DNA of 64,000 nucleotides, from contig NZ_RCVQ01000011.1 in the NCBI RefSeq assembly GCF_016107285.1, positions 1-64,000 on the forward strand, given 5' to 3'. Source of the stretch: Roseomonas sp. KE0001. GTDB taxonomy: Bacteria > Pseudomonadota > Alphaproteobacteria > Acetobacterales > Acetobacteraceae. The notes beneath the pieces were generated by a model. The model made no database searches and was not told the origin of the DNA. It was given only the letters and a program-made list of their open reading frames with translations. Numbering within the stretch: position 1 is the stretch's first letter; each line of letters opens with the position of its first letter. The translations under genes were made by a program, and so were the position numbers. Shown in pieces: positions 11,129 to 20,234 of this stretch.

Positions 11129-12363
11129 CAGCCCTCGGCGTCCAGGCCGTAGGCGGTGTGCAGGGCCCGCACGGCCAGCTCGGTGTACTCGGCGCCGACC
11201 AGCACGCTGGTCTTGATCTCCGAGGTCGAGATGACCTGGATGTTGATGCCCTTCTCCGACAGCGCCTTGAACATCGTCGCCGCGACGCCGGCATGGGAGC
11301 GCATGCCGATGCCGACGATGCTGATCTTGGCGACATCCGGATCGGTCAGCATGGCCTCGAAGCCGATGGTGGCGCGCGCCTTCTCCAGTACGTCCTTGGC
11401 GCGCGGCAGATCGGTCTTGCCGACGGTGAAGGTCATGTCGGTGGTGCCGTCCGCGCCCAGGTTCTGGACGATCATGTCGACATTCACATTGGCGGCCGAG
11501 AGCGGCACGAAGACCTCGGCGGCGACGCCCGGCTTGTCCGGCACCCGGCGCAGCGTCACCTTGGCCTCGTCGCGGGAATAGGCGACACCCGTCACCAGCG
11601 GCTGTTCCACGATCTCATCCTCATCCACGACCAGAGAACCAGGGAGGGGCTCGCCCGGCTTGTCCTCGAAGGAGGACAGCACCTGCACCCGCACCCGCTG
11701 CTTCATCGCCAGCTCGACCGAGCGGGTCTGCAACACCTTGGCGCCGACCGAGGCCAGCTCCAGCATCTCCTCATAGGCCACCGCCGGCAGCTTGCGCGCG
11801 CGCGGCACGATGCGCGGGTCGGTGGTGTAGATCCCGTCGACATCGGTGTAGATGTCGCAGCGGTCGGCCTTCACCGCGGCGGCGACGGCGACGGCGGAGA
11901 GATCCGACCCGCCGCGCCCCAGCGTGGTCACGCGATTGTCCGGCCCGACGCCCTGGAAGCCGGCGACCACGGGCACCTGGCCCATCCGCATCCGCTCGAT
12001 CAGGACGGCGCCCTCGATCTCCTCGACCCGCGCCTTGCCGTGCGCGGCGTCCGTGCGGATGGGGATCTGCCAGCCCTGCCAGGAGCGGGCATCGACGCCG
12101 ATGGTCTGGAGCGCGATGGCCAGCAGGCCGATCGTCACCTGCTCGCCGGTGGCCACCACCGTGTCATACTCCCGCGCGTCATGCAGCGGCGAGAGCTCCT
12201 GGCACCATTTCACCAGCTGATTGGTGACGCCGGACATGGCGGACACGACGACGGCGACCTCGTTCCCGGCGTCGACCTCGCGCTTGACCCGGTTGGCGAC
12301 GTTGCGGATACGGTCCAGATCGGCGACGGAGGTGCCGCCGAACTTCATCACGATACGGGCCAT
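11128..12363 (-). CDS. lysC: Aspartate kinase
   Basis: Phosphorylates aspartate, the first step to lysine, threonine and methionine. The 411-residue protein opens with the kinase motif [10 protein letters not shown], has the amino-acid kinase domain to about residue 250 ([29 protein letters not shown]) and ends with two ACT domains that normally bind lysine or threonine for feedback control. It is the monofunctional type. The start at [10 protein letters not shown] is clear. It heads the minus-strand run and diverges from ubiG, a conserved arrangement in the class. The flavin oxidoreductase overlaps its stop. Confidence 0.96.
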   Translation of the reverse strand: MARIVMKFGGTSVADLDRIRNVANRVKREVDAGNEVAVVVSAMSGVTNQLVKWCQELSPLHDAREYDTVVATGEQVTIGLLAIALQTIGVDARSWQGWQIPIRTDAAHGKARVEEIEGAVLIERMRMGQVPVVAGFQGVGPDNRVTTLGRGGSDLSAVAVAAAVKADRCDIYTDVDGIYTTDPRIVPRARKLPAVAYEEMLELASVGAKVLQTRSVELAMKQRVRVQVLSSFEDKPGEPLPGSLVVDEDEIVEQPLVTGVAYSRDEAKVTLRRVPDKPGVAAEVFVPLSAANVNVDMIVQNLGADGTTDMTFTVGKTDLPRAKDVLEKARATIGFEAMLTDPDVAKISIVGIGMRSHAGVAATMFKALSEKGINIQVISTSEIKTSVLVGAEYTELAVRALHTAYGLDAEG

Positions 12364-12514
12364 GCGGGTCTGAAGGATCGCTTCCGGTGGGGCTTCGGGG
12401 GCCGGCCACGGTTGCAGCCGGCGAAGGGCTGGGACAGATAACCAAGGCCGCGCCCCGCCGCAACCTGCAACCGCAGGCCGCCGCCGCGCCGGCGCCATGC
12501 CCGGAGGCCCCGCC

Positions 12515-13255
12515 ATGCCCGCCAGCAATACCGCCAGCAATACCGCCATGGCCGGCGAGATCGCCAAGTTCGACGCCCTGGCGACGCGCTGGTGGGACCC
12601 GGCGGGGCCGATGGCGCCGCTGCACCGGATGAATCCGCTGCGCTGCGGCTGGATCGCCCGCCGCCTGGCCGCCGCGACCGGGCGCGCCGGCGAGGATCTC
12701 TCCGGCCTGGCCATCCTGGATGTCGGCTGCGGCGCCGGGCTGGCCAGCGAGGGGCTGGCGCGGAAGGGCGCGGCGGTGACCGGCCTGGACGCCGCCGGCG
12801 AGGCGCTGGCCGCGGCCCGCGCCCATGCGGCGGCGGGCGGGCTCTCCATCGACTACCGCCAGGGCCTGCCGGAGGATCTCGCCGCCGAGGAGCGGCGTTT
12901 CGATGCCGTGGTGGCGCTGGAGGTGATCGAGCATGTGGCCGATCGCCCGGCCTTCCTGGCGGCCCTGGCGGCGGTGACCAGGCCGGGCGGCATGGTCTTC
13001 CTCTCCACCCTGAACCGCACGCCGAAAGCCTTTCTCTTCGCCAAGCTGGGGGCCGAGTACCTGCTGCGCCTGCTGCCGCGCGGCACGCATGACTGGCGGA
13101 TGTTCGTGACGCCGGCCGAGCTAGGCGCCGAGGCCCGCCGGGCCGGCCTGCGGACCACCGACATCGCCGGCATGGTGCCCGGCCTTCCGCGTCAGGAATG
13201 GCGGGAGAGCCGGGACGTCTCGGTCAACTACATCGTGGCGATGCGCCGGGACTAG
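12515..13255 (+). CDS. ubiG: Bifunctional 2-polyprenyl-6-hydroxyphenol methylase / 3-demethylubiquinol 3-O-methyltransferase
   Basis: Carries out both O-methylations of ubiquinone biosynthesis with SAM. It begins GEIAKFDALATRWWDPAGPMAPLHRMNPLR, split here as GEIAKFDALATRWWDP and PMAPLHRMNPLR, which is diagnostic, and has the SAM motif LDVGCGAGLASEG and the VIEHVADRPAFL segment. The ATG at 12515 has a perfect GGAGG seven bases ahead and gives 246 residues; an ATG six codons upstream is less likely. The first codons contain a small in-frame duplication (Ser-Asn-Thr-Ala twice). Divergent from lysC. Confidence 0.95.
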   Translation: MPASNTASNTAMAGEIAKFDALATRWWDPAGPMAPLHRMNPLRCGWIARRLAAATGRAGEDLSGLAILDVGCGAGLASEGLARKGAAVTGLDAAGEALAAARAHAAAGGLSIDYRQGLPEDLAAEERRFDAVVALEVIEHVADRPAFLAALAAVTRPGGMVFLSTLNRTPKAFLFAKLGAEYLLRLLPRGTHDWRMFVTPAELGAEARRAGLRTTDIAGMVPGLPRQEWRESRDVSVNYIVAMRRD

Positions 13256-13271
13256 CGCGGCGCCGGGGGCC

Positions 13272-13730
13272 TCAGCCGTCCGCGCGCGGCACCCAGGGGA
13301 GCCGCGCGATCTCGATGCCCTCGTCCCGCAGGGCCTCGGCCTCGGCGTCCGAGGTCTCGCCGTAGATGCCGCGATGGTCGCTTTCGCCCCGGTGCATCCG
13401 GCGCGCCTCCTCCGCGAAATCGGCGCCGACGTCCTCGCAGTGCCGCTCCACCTCGGCGCGCATCCTCTGCAGCAGGGCGAGCATCTGCGCAGGCATGGGC
13501 CCGGCCACGGCGGGCGCGCCGGCCTTGGGAGCCACGGGGGGCGGAGGCGCTGGCTCGGCCACCTGCCCCTTGCCGATGGCGGGCGCCATCAGGGCGCGCG
13601 CGACCCTGGTGCCGCCGCAGACAGGGCATTCGATCAGCCCGCCGCGGGCAAGCTTCTCGTAGGCCTGGCTGTCCTTGTACCAGCCATCGAAACCGTGGTC
13701 CTGATCGCAGCGCAGCTGATAGTGGATCAT
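13272..13730 (-). CDS. DUF1178 family protein
   Basis: A 152-residue protein of unknown function. The start is MIHYQLRCDQDHGFDGWYKDS. A probable zinc ribbon is formed by C8 and the CPVCGG pair near residue 36. The central segment is Pro/Ala-rich, and a helical C-terminal part contains the conserved EVERHCEDVGADFAEEARRMH and the ending DEGIEIARLPWVPR. DUF1178 is common in alpha- and betaproteobacteria and often sits near grxC, as here. The two Cys pairs suggest metal binding. No reaction can be assigned. Confidence 0.85.
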   Translation of the reverse strand: MIHYQLRCDQDHGFDGWYKDSQAYEKLARGGLIECPVCGGTRVARALMAPAIGKGQVAEPAPPPPVAPKAGAPAVAGPMPAQMLALLQRMRAEVERHCEDVGADFAEEARRMHRGESDHRGIYGETSDAEAEALRDEGIEIARLPWVPRADG

Positions 13731-13784
13731 GCCTTCGCCAAGCCAATGACGGGGAGGAAGGGGCGGCTGCCGCCGGGACCGGCC

Positions 13785-14045
13785 TCAGCCGCCCTGCAGC
13801 ATGGCATCGAGCTTGCCGGTACGGTCCAGCGCGAAAAGATCGTCGCAACCGCCGATCGCCTCGCCGTCGATGAAGATCTGCGGCACCGTGCTGCGGCCGC
13901 CGGAGCGCCGGATGGCTTCCTGCCGCTCCGCCGAGCCGTGCGGGGAATCGTATTCCCGGAAATCGACGCCCTTGCGGCCCAGCAGCAGCTTGGCGCGGGA
14001 GCAGTAGGGGCAGAAGGCGGTGGTGTAGATTTCGACCTGGGCCAT
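13785..14045 (-). CDS. grxC: Glutaredoxin 3
   Basis: Small thiol-disulfide oxidoreductase reduced by glutathione, supplying electrons to ribonucleotide reductase and removing glutathione from proteins. At 86 residues it has the dithiol active site C12-P-Y-C15 and the glutathione-binding TVPQIFIDGEAIGGCDDL. It lies between comF and the DUF1178 gene on the same strand with gaps of about 55-75 bases, a synteny common in Rhodospirillales. Confidence 0.95.
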   Translation of the reverse strand: MAQVEIYTTAFCPYCSRAKLLLGRKGVDFREYDSPHGSAERQEAIRRSGGRSTVPQIFIDGEAIGGCDDLFALDRTGKLDAMLQGG

Positions 14046-14119
14046 GCAGCACAGATCGTCTCGCTCCAGGCGACGGTCAAGGGCGTTTCACACCCGTGGC
14101 CACACTGGAGCACGGGCTG

Positions 14120-14926
14120 TCACTGCCCCGCCGCGCGGGGCGCCGCGGTGCGCGCCGCCGCCAGCACATCCACCGAGGCGGCGCCGGCGGCCAGCAGCAG
14201 CCGCGTGCAGCCCCCCACCGTCGCGCCGGAGGTCAGCACGTCATCCACCAGCAGCAGTCGGCGGCCCTCGATCCGCCGTGCCGCCCCGGCCGCGAGGGTA
14301 AAGGCCCCTTCCAGCACCAGGGCGCGCTGCGCCGCGCCGAAATCGGCCAGCGGCGGCGTGCGCCGGGCGCGGAGCAGCAGATCCGGCGCCCAGGGCCGGC
14401 CGGAGAGGCGCGACAGGCGGCGTGCCAGCAGCGCCGCCTGGTTGTAGCGTCGCGTCAGCAGGCGGCTGCGGTGCAGCGGCACCGGGAGGATCAGCTCCGC
14501 CTCCGCCAGCAGCTCCCGCCCGGCCCGCACCATCTGCCGCGCCAGCAGGCCGGCCAGTTCGGTGCGGTCGCCATATTTCAGGGGCAGGATGAGCCGCCGG
14601 GAGCCCTCGTCATAAAGAAGAGCCGCACGGGCACGGCCGTAATCCGGTGGGCGCACCAGGCACTGCGCGCAGGCGAGCCCCTCCCCTTCCGCCGCTGGCA
14701 GGCCCTGGCCGTCATGCTGGAAGGGCAGACCGCAACGGTCGCAACAGGGCGAGTTGATCAGCGTCGTGGCGCGGAAGCAGGCGGTGCAGAGCGTGTCGTG
14801 GTCGAGCACCGGCTCGGCGCAGGCCATGCAGCGGGGCGGGAGCAGCAGGTCGATCGCGGCGGCGCCCAGGCGGCGCAGACCGGTGGAACAGGCGGGCGCG
14901 ACCCAGCGGCGAAGCGTATTCACCAT
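14120..14926 (-). CDS. comF: ComF family phosphoribosyltransferase-like protein
   Basis: Belongs to the ComF/GntX family. In naturally competent bacteria ComF is a cytoplasmic protein needed for DNA uptake or for processing incoming single strands; elsewhere its role is unclear. The 268 residues show an N-terminal double zinc motif (CMAC, CTAC, CDRC, CAQC, about residues 33-95), then a type I phosphoribosyltransferase fold with the PRPP-binding loop LLLVDDVLTSGAT near residue 228. It is the first gene of the comF-grxC-DUF1178 run and diverges from the methyltransferase. No other competence gene is in the window. Confidence 0.9.
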   Translation of the reverse strand: MVNTLRRWVAPACSTGLRRLGAAAIDLLLPPRCMACAEPVLDHDTLCTACFRATTLINSPCCDRCGLPFQHDGQGLPAAEGEGLACAQCLVRPPDYGRARAALLYDEGSRRLILPLKYGDRTELAGLLARQMVRAGRELLAEAELILPVPLHRSRLLTRRYNQAALLARRLSRLSGRPWAPDLLLRARRTPPLADFGAAQRALVLEGAFTLAAGAARRIEGRRLLLVDDVLTSGATVGGCTRLLLAAGAASVDVLAAARTAAPRAAGQ

Positions 14927-15003
14927 TTCGTGAGATTAGGCCTGCATCCCGATCGCGCACAAGCCGCCTTGCACGTCGCCGCTCCCGAGGGCATCTGCCC
15001 GGC

Positions 15004-15903
15004 ATGGCGGATGCGATGCAGGTTTTCGATCGGGCTCTGGTGCGCCGCCGGCGGGACCGCGCGGCGGGCGGGATCGGCGCTGTCGCCCCCATCCTGGAGG
15101 CGGCGGCGGCCCTGTTGCTGGATCGGCTGGACGACACCACGCGCCGCTTTCACCGGGCGCTCGACCTCGGCGGCCGTGGCGTGGTGGCTCCCGCGCTGCG
15201 CGCGCGCGGCATCGGGCAGGTGGTGTCGATGGATCTCTCCGCCGCCATGGCGTGCCGGCCGGGACCGGAGGAGGGCATCCTGCCCCTGGCCGGGGATGAG
15301 GAGTGGCTGCCCTTCGCACCCGGCAGCTTCGACCTGGTCCTGGCCAACCTCTCCCTGCACTGGGTGAACGATCTGCCGGGCGCCCTGCTGCAGCTCCGCC
15401 GCGCCATGGCGCCGGATGGCCTGTTCCTGGCCAGCCTGCCGGCGCTCGGCACCCTGCAGCCGCTGCGCGAGGCCCTGGCCCGCGCCGAGAGCGAGCTGCG
15501 CGGCGGTCTCAGCCCGCGCGTCTCGCCCTTCCCGGAGCTGCGCGATGGTGCTGCGCTGCTGCAACGGGCCGGCTTCGCCATGCCGGTCGCCGACCGGGAC
15601 CGGCTGGACCTGCGCTACCGCAGCCCGCTCGCGCTGCTGCGGGATCTCCGCGCCGCCGGAGAGGGCAATGCGGTCCTGGCGCGCGACCCGCGCGTTCCGC
15701 CCCGCGCGCTGTTCCCCATGGCGCTGGCGGCGCTGACCCCCGGCCCGGATGGCCTGGCCATGCCGCTGGAGATGCTGATCCTGACCGGCTGGGCCCCCGG
15801 CCCGGACCAGCCGCGCCCGGCCCCCCGCGGCAGCGCCGGCCTGCGCCTCGCCGATGCACTGGGGACGGTCGAGCACGGGACCGGCGAGCGGCCCGGGAAC
15901 TAG
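15004..15903 (+). CDS. BioC/NDUFAF5-like SAM-dependent methyltransferase
   Basis: A 299-residue class I methyltransferase. It opens with MQVFDRALVRRRRDRAA, which is characteristic of the alphaproteobacterial relatives of BioC and of mitochondrial NDUFAF5, and has a glycine-rich motif at LDLGGRGVVAPALRARG and the acceptor-side segment DLVLANLSLHWVNDLPGAL. BioC methylates malonyl-ACP to start biotin synthesis; NDUFAF5 hydroxylates an arginine of complex I. No biotin genes are nearby, so I leave the substrate open. It diverges from comF. The start may be 12 bases later at MQVFDR. Confidence 0.85.
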   Translation: MADAMQVFDRALVRRRRDRAAGGIGAVAPILEAAAALLLDRLDDTTRRFHRALDLGGRGVVAPALRARGIGQVVSMDLSAAMACRPGPEEGILPLAGDEEWLPFAPGSFDLVLANLSLHWVNDLPGALLQLRRAMAPDGLFLASLPALGTLQPLREALARAESELRGGLSPRVSPFPELRDGAALLQRAGFAMPVADRDRLDLRYRSPLALLRDLRAAGEGNAVLARDPRVPPRALFPMALAALTPGPDGLAMPLEMLILTGWAPGPDQPRPAPRGSAGLRLADALGTVEHGTGERPGN

Positions 15904-15983
15904 GAGCGCATTCCTGCCGCCGGTGGCAGCCCTGCGCAGGCATGGCTTGCAACACCGCCCGTTGGCGCGCATTTTTCCCCGTC

Positions 15984-16790
15984 ATGGAACAGTCTGGTGC
16001 AGAGGCGCGGCGGATCACCCTGCACGCGCCTGAGGATTTCGAAGGGATGCGGCGCGCGGGGCAGTTGGCCGCGGCCACGCTCGACATGATCGCCCCGCAT
16101 GTCCGGCCGGGGGTGAGCACGGGCGAGTTGGATCGTCTCTGCGATGCCTTCATCCAGGAGAACGGCGCGGTCTCGGCCTGCCTCGGCTACCGGGGCTATC
16201 CGAAGTCGGTCTGCATCTCGCTCAACCACGTGGTCTGCCATGGCATCCCGGGCGACCGGGTCCTGGTGGACGGCGACATCCTGAACATCGACGTCACCGT
16301 CATCCTCGACGGCTGGTACGGCGACACGAGCCGCATGTATGTCGCCGGCACGCCCAGCACCAAGGCCCGGCTGCTGATGGATGTGACCTATGAGAGCCTG
16401 CTGCGCGGCATCAAGGTGGTGAAGCCCGGCGCCCGGCTTGGCGATATCGGCCACGCGATCCAGAGCTACGTGGAGAAGAACCGCTTCAGCGTGGTGCGGG
16501 ATTTCTGCGGCCACGGCATCGGCCGCACCTTCCACGCCTCGCCCAACGTGCTGCATTTCGGCCGCCCCGGCGAGGGGCCGGTGCTGAAGCCCGGCATGTT
16601 CTTCACCATCGAGCCCATGGTGAACATCGGCCGCCCGGAGGTGAAGGTGCTCGATGACGGCTGGACCGCCGTGACGCGGGACCGCAGCCTCTCCGCCCAG
16701 TTCGAGCACATGGTGGGCGTCACCGAGACCGGCTGCGAGGTCTTCACCTTTTCCCCGGCGGGGCTCGACAAGCCGCCCTACGCCGTCTGA
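15984..16790 (+). CDS. map: Type I methionine aminopeptidase
   Basis: Removes the initiator methionine from nascent proteins. The 268 residues contain the expected pita-bread fold signatures: NHVVCHGIP, the metal ligands in DGDILNIDVTV and GDTSRMY, GHGIGRTFH, and the glutamate segments FFTIEPMVN and SAQFEHMV. The start MEQSGAEARRI fits the family length; an in-frame ATG at 15942 would add 14 unconserved residues. It ends close to a GC hairpin separating it from the convergent ABC1 kinase gene. Confidence 0.95.
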   Translation: MEQSGAEARRITLHAPEDFEGMRRAGQLAAATLDMIAPHVRPGVSTGELDRLCDAFIQENGAVSACLGYRGYPKSVCISLNHVVCHGIPGDRVLVDGDILNIDVTVILDGWYGDTSRMYVAGTPSTKARLLMDVTYESLLRGIKVVKPGARLGDIGHAIQSYVEKNRFSVVRDFCGHGIGRTFHASPNVLHFGRPGEGPVLKPGMFFTIEPMVNIGRPEVKVLDDGWTAVTRDRSLSAQFEHMVGVTETGCEVFTFSPAGLDKPPYAV

Positions 16791-16796
16791 GCGGCG

Positions 16797-16819
16797 GGCG
16801 GAGCCCCAGGCGCTCCGCC
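16797..16819. terminator. Hairpin between convergent map and ABC1-kinase genes
   Basis: GGCGGAG (16797-16803) pairs with CTCCGCC (16813-16819) around a nine-base loop, six bases after the map stop. There is no U-run. It lies in the 48-base gap between two converging genes and could act on either, but the evidence is only the stem and its position. Confidence 0.4.
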
Positions 16820-16838
16820 CTGCTGCCCTCAGTTCCCC

Positions 16839-18212
16839 TCAGGGCGCGGTGGCCGGCACGCCGGCCTCGCGAAGCGCCTCGGCCTGGCGCGCCGCCAGGT
16901 CCTGCTCGTTGAAGTCGGCGATCAGCTCCTGGAACAGGCGGTGCCAGTTGAGTTCGGCGCGCAGCCGCATGAAGGCGCTGCCCAGGCCGACCGCGCCACG
17001 ATCCACCAGCACGAATTCACGCGGCGGCTTGACCCCTCCGGTGCGCTTCAGCCCGGCATGCACCTCGGCCGCGACCTTGCGGCCGAAATCCGGGTCGTCC
17101 ACCTCCTGGATCGGCCGCACGCGGTCGTCGAGCAGGGGTTCGTGCAGGAACCGCGCCCAGAGGCCGAGCACCTCCATCTTCTCCTTCGACAGGTTGGTGA
17201 AGCCCCAGATCCGGTAGGCCTCGGCCGCCTTGTCCCGGTCCTCGTCGCGCAGCGCCTCGTACAGCATGATGACGCCGCGCAGGAAGGCGGGGGGGAAGAC
17301 CCGGATGGCGCCGAAGTCGAGGAGGTTGATGCCCGCGGGCCCCTCCTCCGAGGGCTGCCGCACCTGGTAGTTGCCGAGGTGCGGATCGCCATGGATCACG
17401 CCGTAGCGGTAGAAAGGCAGATACCACGCCTTGAACAGCGCCGTGGCATAGGCGTTCCGCTCCTCCTGCGAGGGCTCCTCCGCCAGCCGCTCGAGGATCG
17501 GCCGGCCGTCGAGCCAGCTCATGGTCAGCAGGCGGCGGGTGCAGTACCCCTCGACCGGGCTGGGCGTGCGCACCTCCGGCACCGGCGCCAGCATCCGGTT
17601 GTAGAGCCGCATCTGCGCCGCCTCCCGGCCATAGTCCAGCTCCTCCCGCAGCCGGTCGCACAGCTCGACATAGACATCGTCGTGCTGGATGGCATCGTCC
17701 ATCCGCGCGAAGATCCCCATGGCCAGCTTGAGCTGGCGGAGGTCCGCCTCCACCACGCTGGCCATGTCGGGGTATTGCAGCTTGCAGGCCACCAGCCGGC
17801 CATCGGGCAATGTCGCGCGATGCACCTGGCCGAGGCTCGCCGCCGCCGCCGCCTCCTGGCCGAAGCTGGCGAACTTCGACTGCCAGGCCGGCCCAAGCTC
17901 GGAGGACATCCGGCGGCGCACGAAGGCCCAGCCCATCGGCGGGGCATTGGCCTGCAGCGCGGCCAGTTCCTGCGCATATTCCGGCGGCAGGGCATTGGGC
18001 ACGGTGGTCAGGAACTGCGCCACCTTCATCAACGGACCCTTCAGCCCGCCGAGCAGCGCCTTGAGGTCGCCCGCATGGGCATTGCGGTCGGTGCGGATAC
18101 CGAGGAACCGCTCCCCCGCCACCCGTGCCGCGATGCCGCCCACCGCGCCCGAGGTGCGTGCCATGCGGCGGATCTCGCCAAAGAGGCTGCTCGCCTCGCG
18201 GTCGTCAGCCAT
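16839..18212 (-). CDS. ABC1/AarF (UbiB-like) atypical kinase family protein
   Basis: A 457-residue member of the family containing UbiB, COQ8/ADCK and plant ABC1K proteins, atypical kinases or ATPases mostly linked to quinone biosynthesis. Visible motifs are the signature K-loop LKGPLMKVAQFLTT, the alanine-rich loop AAAAASLGQVHRA, the invariant lysine in ACKLQYP, catalytic HGDPHLGNYQV and metal-binding LLDFGAIRV. The usual KxGQ reads KVAQ here, a clade variant. No C-terminal membrane helices typical of UbiB are evident. The ATG overlaps the stop of the peptidase gene upstream; a GTG two codons earlier is possible. Probably a soluble paralog rather than UbiB itself. Confidence 0.88.
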   Translation of the reverse strand: MADDREASSLFGEIRRMARTSGAVGGIAARVAGERFLGIRTDRNAHAGDLKALLGGLKGPLMKVAQFLTTVPNALPPEYAQELAALQANAPPMGWAFVRRRMSSELGPAWQSKFASFGQEAAAAASLGQVHRATLPDGRLVACKLQYPDMASVVEADLRQLKLAMGIFARMDDAIQHDDVYVELCDRLREELDYGREAAQMRLYNRMLAPVPEVRTPSPVEGYCTRRLLTMSWLDGRPILERLAEEPSQEERNAYATALFKAWYLPFYRYGVIHGDPHLGNYQVRQPSEEGPAGINLLDFGAIRVFPPAFLRGVIMLYEALRDEDRDKAAEAYRIWGFTNLSKEKMEVLGLWARFLHEPLLDDRVRPIQEVDDPDFGRKVAAEVHAGLKRTGGVKPPREFVLVDRGAVGLGSAFMRLRAELNWHRLFQELIADFNEQDLAARQAEALREAGVPATAP

Positions 18213-20040
18213 CGGCACGCTCCAGTTCGTCGATGAAGCCGGAAATGACGTTCAGCCCCTTGTGCCAGAAGGCCGGGTCCGAGGCATCGAGGCCGAAGGG
18301 CGCCAGCAGCTCGCGGTGCCGCAGGGTGCCGCCCGCGCGCAGCAGTTCGAGATACTTGCCCTGGAAGTCCGGCACGCTGCCCTCCTGATAGACGCCGTAA
18401 AGCGCGTTCACCAGGCAATCCCCGAAGGCATAGGCATAGACATAGAACGGCGTGTGGACGAAATGCGGCACGTAGGACCAGAAGATCTCGTAGTCCGGCG
18501 TGAACTCGAAGGCCGGGCCGAGGCTTTCGGTCTGCACCTGCATCCAGAGCGCGCCGATCTCCTCGCGCGAGAGCTCGCCCCGGCGGCGGGAGTCGTGCAG
18601 CAGGGTCTCGAAACGGTAGAAGGCGATCTGCCGCACCACCGTGTTCAGCATGTCCTCGACCTTGCCGGCCAGCAGCGCGCGGCGGCGGCGCGGATCGGTC
18701 TCGGCGTCCAGCACGGCGCGGAAGGTCAGCATCTCGCCGAAGACGCTGGCGGTCTCGGCCAGGGTCAGCGGCGTGCCGGACATCAGATAGCCCTGCTTCG
18801 CCGCCAGCACCTGGTGCACACCGTGGCCCAGCTCATGCGCCAATGTCATCACGTCGCGCGACTTGCCGTGGTAGTTCAGCAGCAGATAGGGATGCGCCGA
18901 GGGCACCGTGGGGTGGGCGAAGGCACCGGAGGACTTGCCGGGGCGCAGCGCCGCGTCGATCCAGGGCCGGTCGAAGAACTCTCGCCCGACGCGGCCGAGC
19001 TCCGGGCTGAAGGCGGAATACGCCGCGAGCACGCGCTCCCGCGCCGCGTCCCAGGGGATCCGGCTGTCGTCCTCATCCGGCAGGGGCGCATTGCGGTCCC
19101 AGTGCTGCAGCTTCGGCAGCCCCAGCCACCGCGCCTTCATGGCGTAGTAGCGGTGCGACAGCGCCGGGTAGCTGGCCGTCACGGCCGAGACCAGGGCGTC
19201 CACCACCTCGTCCTCGACCATGTTGGCGCGGTTGCGGCTGCTGCCGGGCCGCGGATACTTCCGCCAGCCGTCGATGATCTCCTTGTCCTTGGCGAGGGTG
19301 TTGGTGATCAGGGTGAACAGCCGCGCCTTGTCCCCGAAGGCGGCGGCGACGCCCTTCGCGGCGGCCTCGCGCACCGATTGGTCGCGGTCGGAGAGCTTGT
19401 TCAGGGCGCCGGAGACGTTCAGCGTCTCACCCTTCACCGTCACCTGCATGGCGGTGATGGTCTCGTCGAACAGGCGGTTCCAGGCGGAGCGCCCGGTCAC
19501 CTCCTTCTCGTGCAACAGGCGCTCGACCTCGTCCGAGAGCTGGTGCGGACGGAAGACGCGCAGGTCGCGCAGGAAGGGCCGCCAGTGGCGCAGGGCGGCC
19601 GAGCCGGCGAACTTCTCCTCCAGCCTCGCCTCCTCGAGCCGGTTCAGCTCCAGCGTGAAGAACAGCAGATGGGTGGAGATGCCGGTCACTCGCTCCTGCA
19701 TGTCCTGGTAGAAGCGGCCGTTGGCGGGGTCCTGGGAGTCTCCCGAGAACAGCAGCTGGGCGAAGGACATCACCCGTCCCAGCACCTCGTCGATTCGCTG
19801 GTAGGTCGCGATGGCCTCGGCCAGCCTGTCGCCGGAGAGGCCCGGGAGTTGCCCGGCATGCCCTTCGGCGAAGGCCCGGGCCTCGGCCTCGGCGCGGGCG
19901 AGATCGGCCTCCAGCACCGGGTCCGCGGTGCCGTCATAGAGGTCGGAGAGATCCCAGACCGGCAGCCCCGCCGCATCCTTTCCCCCCTGGGAGCGGGCGG
20001 CGGTGTCTCGGGTCGGATGGCGGAGAGAGTGAAGCTGCAC
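18205..20040 (-). CDS. M3 family oligoendopeptidase F (PepF-type)
   Basis: Cytoplasmic zinc peptidase that degrades short oligopeptides. The 611 residues match family length. The N-terminal helical lobe begins with PVWDLSDLYDGTADP, and the zinc site is H402-E403-LG-H406 with the downstream glutamate ligand in TASVFGEML. The start is GTG at 20040, preceded by AGGG. It overlaps the ABC1-kinase gene and the two probably form one transcript. Divergent from the acyl-CoA ligase. The family name pepF is used loosely for such enzymes, so I omit a symbol. Confidence 0.92.
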   Translation of the reverse strand: MQLHSLRHPTRDTAARSQGGKDAAGLPVWDLSDLYDGTADPVLEADLARAEAEARAFAEGHAGQLPGLSGDRLAEAIATYQRIDEVLGRVMSFAQLLFSGDSQDPANGRFYQDMQERVTGISTHLLFFTLELNRLEEARLEEKFAGSAALRHWRPFLRDLRVFRPHQLSDEVERLLHEKEVTGRSAWNRLFDETITAMQVTVKGETLNVSGALNKLSDRDQSVREAAAKGVAAAFGDKARLFTLITNTLAKDKEIIDGWRKYPRPGSSRNRANMVEDEVVDALVSAVTASYPALSHRYYAMKARWLGLPKLQHWDRNAPLPDEDDSRIPWDAARERVLAAYSAFSPELGRVGREFFDRPWIDAALRPGKSSGAFAHPTVPSAHPYLLLNYHGKSRDVMTLAHELGHGVHQVLAAKQGYLMSGTPLTLAETASVFGEMLTFRAVLDAETDPRRRRALLAGKVEDMLNTVVRQIAFYRFETLLHDSRRRGELSREEIGALWMQVQTESLGPAFEFTPDYEIFWSYVPHFVHTPFYVYAYAFGDCLVNALYGVYQEGSVPDFQGKYLELLRAGGTLRHRELLAPFGLDASDPAFWHKGLNVISGFIDELERADG

Positions 20041-20178
20041 GGGAGGCCCTGCGGTTGTGAGATTTGCTCCCGTGGATATAAGCCCATGGATGGGGAGGCC
20101 AAGCGCCCCCCGTCCGATTGCCGCCCGCCGCCAACCGACGCGCGCGCCATGAAGCCGGCCGCAGATCGGCTGCGCCCC

Positions 20179-20223
20179 GATTCCGACAGGCCCATCTTTG
20201 ATAGGCCAATCTCTGACAGGACG
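20179..20223 (+). repeat. Three degenerate 15-bp tandem repeats before the acyl-CoA ligase
   Basis: Three adjacent 15-base units (20179-20193, 20194-20208, 20209-20223) share the core GAYAGG. The second and third both read ATCTYTGAYAGG. The array ends 11 bases before the ATG of the acyl-CoA ligase, so it occupies the leader or ribosome-binding region. It may be a binding array for a regulator, or simply a slipped-strand duplication. Confidence 0.45.
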
Positions 20224-20234
20224 CTGGACGACCC

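Noticed and set aside
12515-12556. Short repeats in the first ubiG codons as a possible regulatory repeat
   Set aside because: Better explained as an in-frame duplication within the coding sequence, since the codons remain open and follow a perfect ribosome site.
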